In this document: piece by piece, positions 1 to 8,838 of the stretch
Position numbering within the stretch: the first letter of the stretch is position 1
Layout: every line of letters begins with the position of its first letter
From: Bacillus sp. FJAT-25509
GTDB taxonomy: Bacteria > Bacillota > Bacilli > Bacillales > Bacillaceae_G
Assembly: GCF_001420605.1 (NCBI RefSeq)
Contig: NZ_LJIZ01000016.1
Location: 62,001-126,000 of the forward strand
Direction of reading: 5' to 3'
Length of the DNA: 64,000 nucleotides
Notes under the pieces: model-generated
Databases searched by the model: none
Told to the model about the DNA's origin: nothing
Seen by the model: only the letters and a program-made list of their open reading frames with translations
Program-made: the position numbers and the translations under genes

Positions 1-360
1 ACTAGGTCCTGTAGCAAAAGCATTAACCTCTACTGAATCATAAACTCCTACTTGTGGCATCTTTTTTAAACCAGCAAGTTTTGCTAAACGATATGTCTCC
101 TCTAGCACAAAATTAAATCGTTCATTTTGTGGAGAACGAGGATCAATTAATTTTACACCCATAACCCATTTAGCCATTATACGAGAGAATAACAATGAAA
201 TAATCGCTCCACTAAATCCTGCAATTACACTAAATGCAAGTAGTGTCCAGTATCCCCCATTACCAATATATCGAGGTACACCTAATAATGTTGTAATCGT
301 AGTAATTGTAATTAAAACTAAAATATTAACAAAAATAAAGAAAGAAATACGTTTAAACAA
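1..360 (-). CDS. htpX: HtpX-type membrane metalloprotease, 5' part (cut by window edge)
   Basis: Translation of the minus strand from a TTG at 360 gives 120 residues before the window ends. A GGGAGG site lies 7 bases upstream of the TTG. The fragment starts with FKRI and two hydrophobic membrane segments (about residues 5-25 and 38-58). It continues with the family-typical run MAKWVMGVKLIDP and ends in VNAFATGPS, which in HtpX lies just before the zinc-binding HExxH helix. That catalytic helix is outside the window. HtpX is a membrane zinc protease that degrades misfolded membrane proteins. No other gene is close on the same strand upstream, so this looks like the first gene of its transcript. 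The family assignment is firm; the rest of the protein cannot be judged. Confidence 0.88.
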   Translation of the reverse strand, partial: MFKRISFFIFVNILVLITITTITTLLGVPRYIGNGGYWTLLAFSVIAGFSGAIISLLFSRIMAKWVMGVKLIDPRSPQNERFNFVLEETYRLAKLAGLKKMPQVGVYDSVEVNAFATGPS

Positions 361-535
361 AATCGTTCCTCCCAAACTAAATACTTGAAAGACCCCTATA
401 TTTAACTTTTATTCTTAAATATAGAGTCTACTTTCTTATACAATCCAAGAACACAATTAATTTCTTAAACTTATATTCATTCATTCTACTATATAATTCG
501 AAATTTGTTATCTTAGATTTCTCAAATTTTATTAC

Positions 536-718
536 TTATGAAAGTTTGTTAGATTTTCTCCAAATTAAAGTAAATAATAGGATTAAAATCCCTACTGAAA
601 ATCCAATTATTTGAGCTAATAAAAGCTCACCCGTTTTAATTAAATGAATGATAAAAGTCCCGCCAAAAATAATGATGATTAATAATGATAGTTGAAGCAT
701 ATAATTATTAATTTTCAT
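536..718 (-). CDS. small two-helix membrane protein, unknown function
   Basis: A 60-residue ORF starting with MKINNYMLQL. It has two hydrophobic stretches (about residues 7-25 and 33-51) and a basic tail (WRKSNK). An AGGTGA-like ribosome binding site lies 4 bases before the ATG. It is upstream of htpX on the same strand but about 175 bases separate them, so co-transcription is uncertain. No family was recognised. Codon content and the positive-inside pattern suggest a real small integral membrane protein rather than a chance ORF. Confidence 0.5.
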   Translation of the reverse strand: MKINNYMLQLSLLIIIIFGGTFIIHLIKTGELLLAQIIGFSVGILILLFTLIWRKSNKLS

Positions 719-961
719 CTATTCACCTACACTATTTAAATATACTATTTAAATATACTATTTTTCATTTACAAGCCATTAGCACTACTTAGAAAATATT
801 ACGTCCCATCATACAAACCAAAAGAACTATGAAAATCCATTATAAATGTCATCTTCTTTATTTATTTTAAGCATATTTGAAAAAAATGACAAATGGACAA
901 CTTCTGCAATCATAGGATTAATTGATTAAGACTTTGAAAATATGATTTGGGAGGGAAGGAT

Positions 962-1720
962 TTGCTAAGAAAATGGCTTACTGTTTTAATTTTAACCTGT
1001 CTTATGATTGTTGGTATTGGTATAAAACCTACCCAGGCAGCTACAAGTCAATTCATTATTATTAATAAATCAACAAACCAATTAGCTTACTATGAAAATG
1101 GTAAACTTTACAAAGTTTTTAAGGTAGCTACTGGTAAAAGTCAATCTCTTACGCCAGAAGGAAAGTTTAAAATTGTAAATAAGATTGTAAATAGACCTTA
1201 CTATAAAGGTCACATCCCTGGCGGTGATCCAAGAAATCCACTCGGAAAACGTTGGCTTGGATTAAATGCCCGTGGTACATGGGGAACGACATATGCTATC
1301 CACGGTAATAACAATACAAGTTCGATTGGAAAGTATGTAAGTCATGGATGTATTAGAATGTACAATAATGAAGTCGAATGGCTTTTTAATAAGGTTAAAT
1401 TAAGTACACCTGTAGTCATTACTTCTTCAAGTAAATCCTTTGACTCAATAGCAATTGCAAACGGGTATAAGGTAACAAGTAGTAATGGTGGTTCAAACGC
1501 TGTTATCCCAAGTGGAACTGTATTAAAAAAGGGAAATAGTGGTACTACAGTTAAAAAACTTCAACAAAAGCTAACAGCTCTCGGCTATAGTACAAAAGGG
1601 ATCGATGGTATCTTTGGGAACAACACAGACCAAGCCGTGCGCAAATTTCAAAAAGACCGGCATTTAACAGTAGATGGTATTGTAGGACCTGCTACGATTA
1701 AAGCACTTGGTGGATTATAA
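962..1720 (+). CDS. secreted L,D-transpeptidase with peptidoglycan-binding domain
   Basis: About 252 residues from a TTG at 962. This start is preferred because GGGAGG lies 7 bases upstream of it; an in-frame TTG at 947 overlaps that site. Order of parts: signal peptide (about 1-27, ending near PTQA), YkuD catalytic domain (about 30-155), a Ser/Gly linker, and a PG_binding_1 domain (about 188-250, with LQQKLTALGY and GIDGIFGNNT). The catalytic signature is visible as IHG followed by SHGCIRM, whose Cys forms the acyl-enzyme. The family makes or edits 3-3 peptide cross-links in peptidoglycan and in Bacillus contributes to cell or spore wall. Transcribed alone, with its own terminator directly after the stop. 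Confidence 0.9.
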   Translation: MLRKWLTVLILTCLMIVGIGIKPTQAATSQFIIINKSTNQLAYYENGKLYKVFKVATGKSQSLTPEGKFKIVNKIVNRPYYKGHIPGGDPRNPLGKRWLGLNARGTWGTTYAIHGNNNTSSIGKYVSHGCIRMYNNEVEWLFNKVKLSTPVVITSSSKSFDSIAIANGYKVTSSNGGSNAVIPSGTVLKKGNSGTTVKKLQQKLTALGYSTKGIDGIFGNNTDQAVRKFQKDRHLTVDGIVGPATIKALGGL

Positions 1721-1731
1721 GCTCGGCTTTT

Positions 1732-1758
1732 AATAGAGGATATTCCTCTATTTTTTTT
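1732..1758 (+). terminator. rho-independent terminator of the L,D-transpeptidase gene
   Basis: A perfect 9-bp stem (AATAGAGGA with TCCTCTATT) and 3-base loop, followed by eight T. It starts 12 bases after the stop codon. Confidence 0.9.
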
Positions 1759-1776
1759 ATACATATCTTTTAGTTT

Positions 1777-1989
1777 TCAAGCTTTGTTCACCTTTACCCA
1801 ATTTACAATATTATCTAGTAACTTCAATGAATATAGTTTATTCTCCTTTGTCGTAGAAGAAGTTAAACTTTCAAATATAGTTGCTATATTTTCTTCAATA
1901 TTAATAGATTTTATAACATGTACATAATTAGGTGCAAACTGTTTAAGAGATTGTTTACAAAATAATACTAATAATAGAATAATATATTT
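1777..1989 (-). pseudogene. open frame without start, probable 3' remnant of a lost gene
   Basis: The minus strand is open for about 70 codons and ends in TGA at 1777, but contains no ATG, GTG or TTG. The translation has a hydrophobic start, then a soluble stretch (for example KSINIEENIATIFESL and NIVNWVKVNKA) with amino-acid composition like real protein. It reads as the C-terminal piece of a decayed gene. No family was recognised. The rest of the 1759-2135 interval holds only the terminator at 2075-2101. Confidence 0.3.
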
Positions 1990-2074
1990 TTATCTATCAA
2001 CTATATTACCACTTAAAAAATCTGAATAGCTTTTTTGCCCCAAAAATACAAATGTATCTTTTATTTTTATTAGT

Positions 2075-2101
2075 AAAAAGATCTTCTAATGAAAGAAGAT
2101 C
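2075..2101 (-). terminator. terminator of the collagen-like gene
   Basis: On the minus strand, GATCTTCT pairs with AGAAGATC around a 6-base loop and is followed by five T. It is 35 bases beyond the stop at 2136. Confidence 0.85.
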
Positions 2102-2135
2102 CTTAATAGGAAAGCTAATTGTAATATTACCTTAA

Positions 2136-3085
2136 TCAAATTGTAGTCGAAATAAATACTGTGTAAATTGCACTTTGAGTAATTTGAGGTGTAATATACA
2201 ATGAAATTGCATTATTTCTGGCAACTGGGTTTCCAGCAATCGTACTAGTCCAAGTGACAGTAGCTGTTGATGTAACTGGATTAGGATTGAAAATAATTAC
2301 AGGCTGTGCACCTACATCATTTGGTGTGATAGAAAATATAATTGTTCCAGTTAAGGTATTTGGGACATTTAAAGTAATAGTAGACACTATTTGACCTGCA
2401 GCTGGTGCTGAAAGATTAATAGGAACATTATTACAAACTTGAATATTATAAGTTCCCACTGCTAGATTATTTACATTTATAGAGCTTGAAAGACCAACAA
2501 TACTACCTGTACCTGCAGTTACATATGGAATAGTAATAGAATCTGCACCAGGAGATCCAGCAATTCGTTGAAATCCTGCGTTAGTACCACCAAATATAAT
2601 CGCTTTCGAATTAGATCCTGAAATCCCGGTTGCTCCGGTTGTGCCAGTTGCACCTGTTCGACCTGTTGGGCCTGTTACTCCCGTTGCTCCCGTTGCCCCA
2701 GTTGCTCCTGTTGGGCCGGTTGCTCCCGTTGGGCCTGTTACTCCTGTTGCTCCCGTTGCCCCGGTTGTTCCCGTTCTTGTTGCTCCCGTTATGCCAGTTG
2801 CTCCTGTTGGGCCTGTTACTCCTGTTGCTCCCGTATTACCTTTTTTTCCTCTCTTTCCTTCCTCACCTCTTGGCCCCCTTGGACCTCTTGGACCTCGACA
2901 ACAACAGCAACAACATTTTTTACAACAATCACAATCATTTTTACACTTCTTACAATCACATTTTTTCTTTTTCTCTTTCTCTTCTTTTTTTAAATGATCT
3001 TTTGAACCATTGCAACAACAACACTTTTTGCATTTGTGGTAATCATTACAATGGCAATCACATTTTTTTTATCTTCTTTACCCAA
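2136..3085 (-). CDS. Cys-rich collagen-like (exosporium-type) protein, frame broken at an A8 tract
   Basis: Reading the minus strand, a TTG at 3085 follows an AGGTGA site by 4 bases and encodes L-G-K-E-D. A run of eight A (3070-3063) then puts the message out of frame. The downstream frame is open for about 310 codons but has no usable start before a GTG at 2459. It encodes a Cys/Lys-rich head (CDCHCND, KKCCCC, then CCCCC), about 25-30 Gly-X-Y triplets rich in GATGPTG and GVTGPTG (about 2625-2897), and a globular C-terminal domain of about 150 residues (KAIIFGGTN to YTVFISTTI). Nine A instead of eight would restore one product of about 316 residues. Collagen-like proteins with such heads and C-domains are typical of Bacillus exosporium or spore surface. 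Either the gene is expressed through slippage or phase variation, or it is a fresh pseudogene, or the base is missing through a sequencing error. Confidence 0.75.
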
Positions 3086-3795
3086 AAAATCACCTATTTC
3101 AATATCTTTTAGGCTAGTCCTCGGATGATATATTCCTAGTTACTTACAACTTAAGATATGTATTTTTTCATTTTTTAGTTAGTTCATCAGTCTAAACGTC
3201 TAATATAAGATTTAATAAATTCTCTAAATGTAAAAATTTATCAACGTTTCTTTGAGTGTAAACACTCGTTCCCATAAAAAAAAGACTACCTAAGCAGCCT
3301 TTCGTTGTAATCATACACTATTCTATAATGAACACAATTATCTTTAACTTTTTTGAATTCTCTTTACCTAGTAATATAAAATCTCTGAAGTAAATTAATA
3401 GATCAGTTAATAGAATATTTAACTAGATTAGTATAATTAATATAATGAAAATTAAAATTTTTATTTACACCGGTTAAGAACTTTGACTAATTTAGTATTT
3501 TTTTAATAAACTATTCACTTTTCAAAATTAACTTTCTTACATTGTGTTTAGTAATAGATTTTAAATTCTTTATTTACAAACCATCTATTCAATTTTTAGT
3601 TGTCTTTTTATTTTGATTCTAAGTTTTATTTTTTTATGTTGTAAATAGTGTAAGAAATTCAAGGCGAAAATTCCTATTCTCAACTGGATTATTTAACCGT
3701 ATAATGATTGTTGATTAACAATATTTGGTTCATTAGGTAAATATAATCTAATATTTCAATAACCAAATCAATGAACGATACAAAGGAGTACAAAA
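3086..3795. other. AT-rich gene-free interval
   Basis: No credible ORF on either strand. It holds the ribosome binding site of the collagen-like gene at its left end, a minus-strand terminator-like hairpin at 3275-3301, and the promoter region of the lipoprotein gene at its right end. Confidence 0.5.
3275..3301 (-). terminator. terminator-like hairpin with no obvious gene feeding it
   Basis: On the minus strand, an 8-bp stem (AAGGCTGC with GTAGTCTT, including G-T pairs) and loop TTAG are followed by eight T. No minus-strand gene is visible upstream of it (3302-3790), so it may belong to an unrecognised small transcript or be a relic. Confidence 0.5.
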
Positions 3796-4644
3796 ATGAA
3801 AAAACTAAGTTTAGTCCTAGCAACATTCTTACTTGTTGGGTGTAGTAACAATGCGTATGATAATGCGATGAAGAAGGCAAATGACGCTTTATTAGATGGC
3901 GAGTATGACAAAGCTCAAGTAGCTTATGAATTAGCTTTAGAAGAAAAACCAGATGATGCTAAAACAAAAGGAATATACGTAAAACTGGTGAAATTTAATA
4001 AAGTGAAAGATTTATTCAAACAACAAAATTGGGATAAAACAATTAAAGAAGGTAATGAATTATTAAACAAAAAATCTTTACCAAATTACTTAAAAACTGA
4101 GTTAACAGCGATGGTTAATAATGCTACTGATAAGGTGGACGAGTCTAAAACGGTAGCAAGTACAACTACTGATGAAACTTCCTCACATACAGACGACTCA
4201 AATGGTTCTACTGATACAACTCAACTTGTTCAAACGAATGAGCAAAATAGCACTGAGACGGGCGAAGTTGAAAATAACAAACTAAATCTTCAACAAACAT
4301 ATCTAACAAAATTAAATGACATTGAAGCAAGTATGACTGATTTGGATAGTCTATATAAAAGCGGCATAACCAAAGATATGGTAGAAGCTGAAGGAGAAAA
4401 ATTAAATCGATGGGATACGGCATTAAATGAAATTTATCAGGTTTTAATGCGAGAACTGCCATCTTCTGAAGCTTCTAAACTAAAGGTTGAAGAAAGGGCA
4501 TGGGTTAAAGAAAAAGAACGTATTGCTACAAATGAAGCTGCAGAGTACAAAGGCGGAACTTTTGAAAATGTACAATATATGAATTCACTTGCAAGATTAA
4601 CCAAAGAAAGAGCGTATGAATTGGTAAATTCGTATATGATTTAA
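3796..4644 (+). CDS. lipoprotein with LprI-like (DUF1311) C-terminal domain
   Basis: 282 residues. AAAGGAG lies 8 bases before the ATG. It begins with a lipoprotein signal and lipobox LLVGC (Cys about residue 16). Next come a helical, TPR-like stretch (about 20-100, KANDALLDGEYDKAQ), an acidic Ser/Thr-rich linker (about 115-160), and a C-terminal domain (about 165-282). The C-terminal pattern, with RWDTALNEIYQVL, LKVEERAWVKEKE and LTKERAYELV, fits the LprI/DUF1311 family. In proteobacteria and mycobacteria that family includes lysozyme inhibitors; in Bacillus the role is unknown. Anchored on the outer face of the membrane. Transcribed alone, with a terminator at 4808. Confidence 0.8.
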   Translation: MKKLSLVLATFLLVGCSNNAYDNAMKKANDALLDGEYDKAQVAYELALEEKPDDAKTKGIYVKLVKFNKVKDLFKQQNWDKTIKEGNELLNKKSLPNYLKTELTAMVNNATDKVDESKTVASTTTDETSSHTDDSNGSTDTTQLVQTNEQNSTETGEVENNKLNLQQTYLTKLNDIEASMTDLDSLYKSGITKDMVEAEGEKLNRWDTALNEIYQVLMRELPSSEASKLKVEERAWVKEKERIATNEAAEYKGGTFENVQYMNSLARLTKERAYELVNSYMI

Positions 4645-5160
4645 GAGTTTAAAAGTGGGGTGTTTTATAAATGTTTGAACCAAATGTAATATCAGATTTT
4701 CTTAAAAAATCTTGAAGAAGAACAAGAAAAGATAATGAGTGGGAGAACAAAATAGCACAGTACCATTCAGGTGAAATAATTAGTACCCATTATGAAAAAA
4801 AACGAAGCAAACTGTCAATTTGATGGTTTGTTTTATTAGTTTAACTATCAACAATTTACTTTAACAGAGCTAAATTTTTAAAAATTAACTATATATAAAA
4901 GTAAGCCATTTGTTTTACAGAAAAAATAATAGATAAACTATATTTATTCCCCATTATCAAAATCTAGTAATTTTAAACTAATTCTTTCTTGCTCATCTAT
5001 ATAATTGCGGTGATATCTTCTTTCTTCATTATTTATTCTCCATCGCAAAATCATCTCAATTATTTTTATTTTTTAGTTTAGCATTATACAATGTTATTTA
5101 ATAGTTAAGCTTAATCATTTTCTTATAAAGAAGAATAAATTGAACCAAGGAGTGTTTGGA
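4645..5160. other. intergenic interval with small ORF traces
   Basis: Contains a 14-codon ORF with a GGGGTG site at 4671 that stops early, the terminator at 4808-4838, and on the minus strand a 36-codon ORF (about 4944-5054, strongly charged, weak ribosome binding site) that may be a remnant. Nothing else is supported. Confidence 0.4.
4808..4838 (+). terminator. terminator after the LprI-like lipoprotein gene
   Basis: A 9-bp stem (CAAACTGTC with GATGGTTTG, two G-T pairs) with loop AATTT, followed by TTTTATT. On the opposite strand a T-rich run also follows, so it may work in both directions. Confidence 0.7.
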
Positions 5161-6357
5161 ATGGCACGTGTTTTATTTATTAATGGAGGCTCAGAAGGGC
5201 ATATCAATCCTACTTTAGGAGTTGTAAAAGAGCTAGTTTCACGCGGTGAAGAGGTTGTCTACTTTTCGATAGAGTCTTTTCGAGATCGAATTGAAAAGAC
5301 TGGAGCTACAGTGCGAACAATTGATGAACAAAAATTTATTAAAGCCTTTCTCTTAGGTGGTCGAACTCATTTACTAGAAAGAATTAATGGTCTATTACAT
5401 ACAGCAGAAATCGTTATACCTAGTGTTCTTGAACAGATTAAAGGAGAGCATTTTGATTACATCATACATGATTCTATGTTTGGTTGTGGACGTTTAATTG
5501 CTCAAATTCTTAAACTTCCCGCAATCAATTCCTGTACTACTTTTGCACAGACAGAAGAAACATTCGATAAAATGATGGAAAAGCAATTAAAGAATATTCC
5601 TGAAGAAATAATTAAACCGATTAATGATGAATTTAATAGACTGTCATTAAATATTAAGAAAAAATATGGTGTAGAGATCAATTCATCTTATGAAGTATTT
5701 TGTAATCCTGCTCCATTAACAATCGTATACACTACTAGAGCCTTTCAACCTGGTGGAGAGTCCTTTAATAATACATACAAATTTGTCGGCCCTTCTATCG
5801 GTTCACGATTACAACAGGAAACATTTGACCTTTCTACTATTAAAAGTAAAAGTCCTATATATATTTCTCTGGGAACTGTTTTTAACCGCTCTATTGATTT
5901 TTATAAGCTATGCTTTGAAGCATTTGGTCATAGTGAACACTCAGTCGTACTGTCGATAGGTAAACAAACTAATCTAGATGATTTAGGGATTATTCCTCAA
6001 AACTTTATTGTAAAACAATATGTTCCACAGACAGAAGTGCTAAAATTTACTAAATTATTTATAACGCATGGTGGAATGAACAGCACAAGTGAGGGTCTCT
6101 ATTACGGAGTTCCATTAATCGTAATCCCTCAAAGCGCTGATCAGCCAATAATTGCAGAGCAAATAGCCAAGATTGGAGCAGGTTTGCAATTGCAAACACA
6201 AAATTTGTCACCTATACAACTGCGTGAAGCCGCAGAAGATGTGTTAAGTAATAGGTCTTCTTACATTAAAGTAATCGACAGCATTAAGAAATCTATTCGA
6301 GAAGCGGGAGGGTATAACCAGGCTGTTAATGAGATTTTCCATTTTTATTATAAATAG
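5161..6357 (+). CDS. MGT-family (macrolide-type) UDP-glycosyltransferase
   Basis: 398 residues from the ATG at 5161, chosen because AAGGAG lies 9-10 bases upstream; an in-frame TTG at 5140 lies before that site. The N-terminal Rossmann half starts MARVLFINGGSEGHINPTLG. The C-terminal half carries the nucleotide-sugar signature, with THGGMNSTSEGLYYGVPL and then PQSADQP (about residues 305-335). This is the GT1 pattern of Bacillus YjiC/YojK and the macrolide glycosyltransferases, which move glucose from UDP-glucose onto hydroxyl groups of flavonoids, macrolides or other lipophilic acceptors in the cytosol. Length is normal for the family. Single-gene transcript. The acceptor cannot be predicted. 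Confidence 0.88.
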   Translation: MARVLFINGGSEGHINPTLGVVKELVSRGEEVVYFSIESFRDRIEKTGATVRTIDEQKFIKAFLLGGRTHLLERINGLLHTAEIVIPSVLEQIKGEHFDYIIHDSMFGCGRLIAQILKLPAINSCTTFAQTEETFDKMMEKQLKNIPEEIIKPINDEFNRLSLNIKKKYGVEINSSYEVFCNPAPLTIVYTTRAFQPGGESFNNTYKFVGPSIGSRLQQETFDLSTIKSKSPIYISLGTVFNRSIDFYKLCFEAFGHSEHSVVLSIGKQTNLDDLGIIPQNFIVKQYVPQTEVLKFTKLFITHGGMNSTSEGLYYGVPLIVIPQSADQPIIAEQIAKIGAGLQLQTQNLSPIQLREAAEDVLSNRSSYIKVIDSIKKSIREAGGYNQAVNEIFHFYYK

Positions 6358-6419
6358 AAAATCTACAAGGCTATTTACAATCGGGGTAGATATTCTTCAC
6401 GCTAGTCATTTCAAAAATA

Positions 6420-6460
6420 AAGAAAAAGCTGAATCGAAATAATTGATTCAGCTTTTTCTT
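6420..6460. terminator. bidirectional terminator between convergent genes
   Basis: A perfect 16-bp inverted repeat (6420-6435 with 6445-6460, core AAAGCTGAATC) with A-rich and T-rich flanks. It lies between the glycosyltransferase gene (plus) and the alkylation-repair gene (minus). Confidence 0.9.
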
Positions 6461-6523
6461 GAACGATTTAAAAAAAATGATTTCCACTTTTTAATGCCCT
6501 TTTCCCCTATCACATCTATTACA

Positions 6524-7231
6524 TTAACACCTTACATGTTTACGCTTAAATCCTAAAAGACCTTTATCTAAATCTTTTTGAATTTTTTCAGAGCAAAGTA
6601 ATATAGTGCTTTTTTTCTTGTCCTTTTTCATTTCGACTGGTCCAATTACTTTAGCAGTTTCAATTGCTTTTTCATGTTGAGGTAAATATGAAATTGCTAC
6701 TGTATAAACAAAATTATTCATTGCAGATTTAGTTCGTTCAGGAGAATCATGGATTGCATCTTTCACCTGGTCAAGCAAATTTGAAATCTTATCCGCATTA
6801 AATTCAGTATCTGAACGATTCCCCAAAAGCCAGCAGTAACAGCTCCAACCAGCAGACATTTTAAGTTCATCTCCGCTTGCAATCCATTTGTCGGCTACCT
6901 CTTGCGCTATATCGGCTTCAGCTAAAGTAACTGCAACTACATAGTCTGAAAGCATATAGAAATAAGCTCCATCAATCCAACTCTCAAAGTCTTCTTCAGT
7001 CATTTTCAAAGGATCTGCAATAATCCCCGCAAAATACATCGCATCGTAATTACCTGTTGCATATAATTGATTCGCTAATTGCTGATCCATTTTAATTTTC
7101 TTAGCGATCGGCTTCATTGCCCCTGTTGCCACTCCAAATAGTGGCTCATGTGCACCATTACTTAAGTATGTCTTTTTTGTCCGTTCCTTACCAAGTGCTT
7201 CTAGCTCCTGCATAACCGTTTCCAATTCCAC
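6524..7231 (-). CDS. DNA alkylation repair protein (AlkD/HEAT-repeat type)
   Basis: 235 residues, all helical in character, with a start compatible with the GAAAGGAAG site just upstream. Family features include the N-terminal block TKKTYLSNGAHEPLFGVATG, a mid-region with ASGDELKMSAGWSCYCWL, and the C-terminal block LGFKRKHVRC. This pattern fits the DNA_alkylation (PF08713) family of HEAT-like-repeat glycosylases, which remove or sense alkylated bases such as 3-methyladenine and 7-methylguanine. The catalytic Asp cannot be assigned with certainty from the sequence alone. It stands alone, convergent to the glycosyltransferase gene. Confidence 0.8.
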   Translation of the reverse strand: MELETVMQELEALGKERTKKTYLSNGAHEPLFGVATGAMKPIAKKIKMDQQLANQLYATGNYDAMYFAGIIADPLKMTEEDFESWIDGAYFYMLSDYVVAVTLAEADIAQEVADKWIASGDELKMSAGWSCYCWLLGNRSDTEFNADKISNLLDQVKDAIHDSPERTKSAMNNFVYTVAISYLPQHEKAIETAKVIGPVEMKKDKKKSTILLCSEKIQKDLDKGLLGFKRKHVRC

Positions 7232-7358
7232 TTTTTTACACTTCCTTTCTATCTATTCCATCTCCATTGTTTCCTTTTATTCAAAACTTTTATCAAGCAA
7301 CTAAATTAGCAAAATAGTTGAACCACATTGTTAAAAATTAAGTTTTGCTGTTTTATAA

Positions 7359-7946
7359 TCATTCAAATTTATATCCATTGAGTAAGTGATTTAACTGCTT
7401 TACTTGTGCCTTGGAAAAAATACCAATTAAACAATCTTGTCCTCCTAAGTCTAGAATATAAACTTGCTTATCCGTATTTTTTATTTCTAATAAATCATTA
7501 AACATAACAATAATTTTCTCATCGATCCAGTCATCATTTACTTCTAACTTCCAACAATAATCTCTTTCATCTAAAGTAAATGAAATTGATGCTACTTGAT
7601 TTTCTATATCTACAATATCTTTAATATTTTTAAGATCTAAATAATTTTTTGATAAGTCTTTAATTCTTTCTGCAATTAGAACATAATCTCCTGTGTCCTC
7701 AATACATTCCGTATCCAGATACCATATTTCATTTGAACAGTTAATATAATTTCCGTTTAATTCCAATTCACTTCCTAAAGCGATTAGTAAATGCAGGTAA
7801 GGTTCTTGCTCAAATTCCTCTTTACTATACTCAGCAAAAATTAATTCTTCATTTAAAATTGGATTTAATTCTATGCCTATCTTTTGCAATTCAAATAATT
7901 GTTCATGGAAACTTACCTTCTTTTTAGATTTAAAAAAACGAAACAT
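7359..7946 (-). CDS. uncharacterised acidic cytosolic protein
   Basis: 195 residues starting MFRFFKSKKKV, with no signal peptide or membrane segment. The protein is acidic and rich in Glu, Asp, Ile and Leu, with Trp-containing blocks (SNEIWYLDTECIEDTGDYVLIAERI and CWKLEVNDDWIDEKI). The alternation suggests an alpha/beta fold, possibly related to the small SMI1-like or immunity-type proteins common in Bacillus, but I do not recognise the family. No convincing Shine-Dalgarno is visible in the AT-rich leader. Monocistronic. Confidence 0.6.
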   Translation of the reverse strand: MFRFFKSKKKVSFHEQLFELQKIGIELNPILNEELIFAEYSKEEFEQEPYLHLLIALGSELELNGNYINCSNEIWYLDTECIEDTGDYVLIAERIKDLSKNYLDLKNIKDIVDIENQVASISFTLDERDYCWKLEVNDDWIDEKIIVMFNDLLEIKNTDKQVYILDLGGQDCLIGIFSKAQVKQLNHLLNGYKFE

Positions 7947-8068
7947 TCAATCACCAACTTAAAGATTAATTTATCTGTTTGCTTTATTAACCACCACAAT
8001 ATTATATCATTTCTTCTACTACTAAACCGCCGCAACTAAATATCCAATCAATTCTTCCCTATAACATC

Positions 8069-8095
8069 AAAAAAAAATAAGTTGCCATGACAACT
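8069..8095 (-). terminator. terminator after the gene at 8122-8550
   Basis: On the minus strand, AGTTG and CAACT close a small hairpin followed by TATTTTTTTT. It lies about 27 bases beyond the stop codon. Confidence 0.65.
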
Positions 8096-8121
8096 CATTA
8101 ACTTAAAAAATTATTTAATCA

Positions 8122-8550
8122 TTACAACTCTATATAATTTATTATATTTTTTATTGATTTGGCATTGTCTATACTAACACTTCTATATCTGTTAAAACCA
8201 TTGATTTTTATGATTGCACCACTTTTTGTGAACCAAAGTAATGAACTATATTCAACTGTTTTATCTATTGGACTTCTGAATGTTAACTGAACATCGTATT
8301 TTGCTAAATCAACAATTGGATTTTCTATTTTTTTACTAAATAAAAATATTTCTTCTAATTGATTTAATTTTGCTTGTTTTTCTACATTTATTGGTTTAAA
8401 TTCGATTACATTTTTCCCGAACTTTGTGTAGTTATAACCAATCCATATTTCATTTTTTGCCTTAGTAAACTTCATATTTTCAAAATAAAGTCCACCTAAG
8501 CATAATCCTATGCTTGCTATGCATATCAAAAATATATATGGCCTTCTCAA
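8122..8550 (-). CDS. uncharacterised membrane-anchored protein
   Basis: 142 residues starting at a TTG. The site CGGAGG lies 8-10 bases upstream, which supports this start. One N-terminal hydrophobic segment (about residues 4-22, YIFLICIASIGLCLGGLYF) acts as a signal anchor, and there is no lipobox. The external part is a mixed alpha/beta sequence with FKPINVEKQAKLNQLEEIF and a basic C-terminal region. No family recognised. Its position beside other small exported proteins suggests a surface-related role, but nothing more can be said. Confidence 0.6.
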   Translation of the reverse strand: MRRPYIFLICIASIGLCLGGLYFENMKFTKAKNEIWIGYNYTKFGKNVIEFKPINVEKQAKLNQLEEIFLFSKKIENPIVDLAKYDVQLTFRSPIDKTVEYSSLLWFTKSGAIIKINGFNRYRSVSIDNAKSIKNIINYIEL

Positions 8551-8767
8551 CTATAGCCCCTCCGTAAAATAGATCCGCTTCCTATCTCTATATAACCATA
8601 TTTTACCATTTTTAAAAGTAGTTTAATATAAGAATTGTTCTAGTTTCATCTATCTTTCACATATTTTACTTGTTGTTTTTCGATTACTAGATTTCAGTTG
8701 GAGCGCAGATTATCTTTGAGTTTTGTCCATATACTGAATTTAGATAGATAGGAATTATTATGTAAAG

Positions 8768-8802
8768 TAAAAAACTCGCTAAAATAATTAGCGAGTTAAT
8801 TT
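8768..8802 (-). terminator. terminator of the lipoprotein gene at 8839-9546
   Basis: A perfect 9-bp stem (AACTCGCTA with TAGCGAGTT) followed on the minus strand by a run of T. Confidence 0.85.
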
Positions 8803-8838
8803 TTGTATTTAAATAGAGGTGTATATTTATATAAATCA

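Noticed and set aside
2625..2900. Possible CRISPR-like repetitive region
   Set aside because: The repeats are 9-18 bases long, coding, and in phase with Gly-X-Y triplets; there are no spacers of constant length.
2630..3112. Long Pro/Val- and Leu-rich open frames on the plus strand
   Set aside because: They are antisense to the Gly-X-Y repeats of the collagen-like gene; the repeat composition keeps the opposite frames open. No ribosome binding site.
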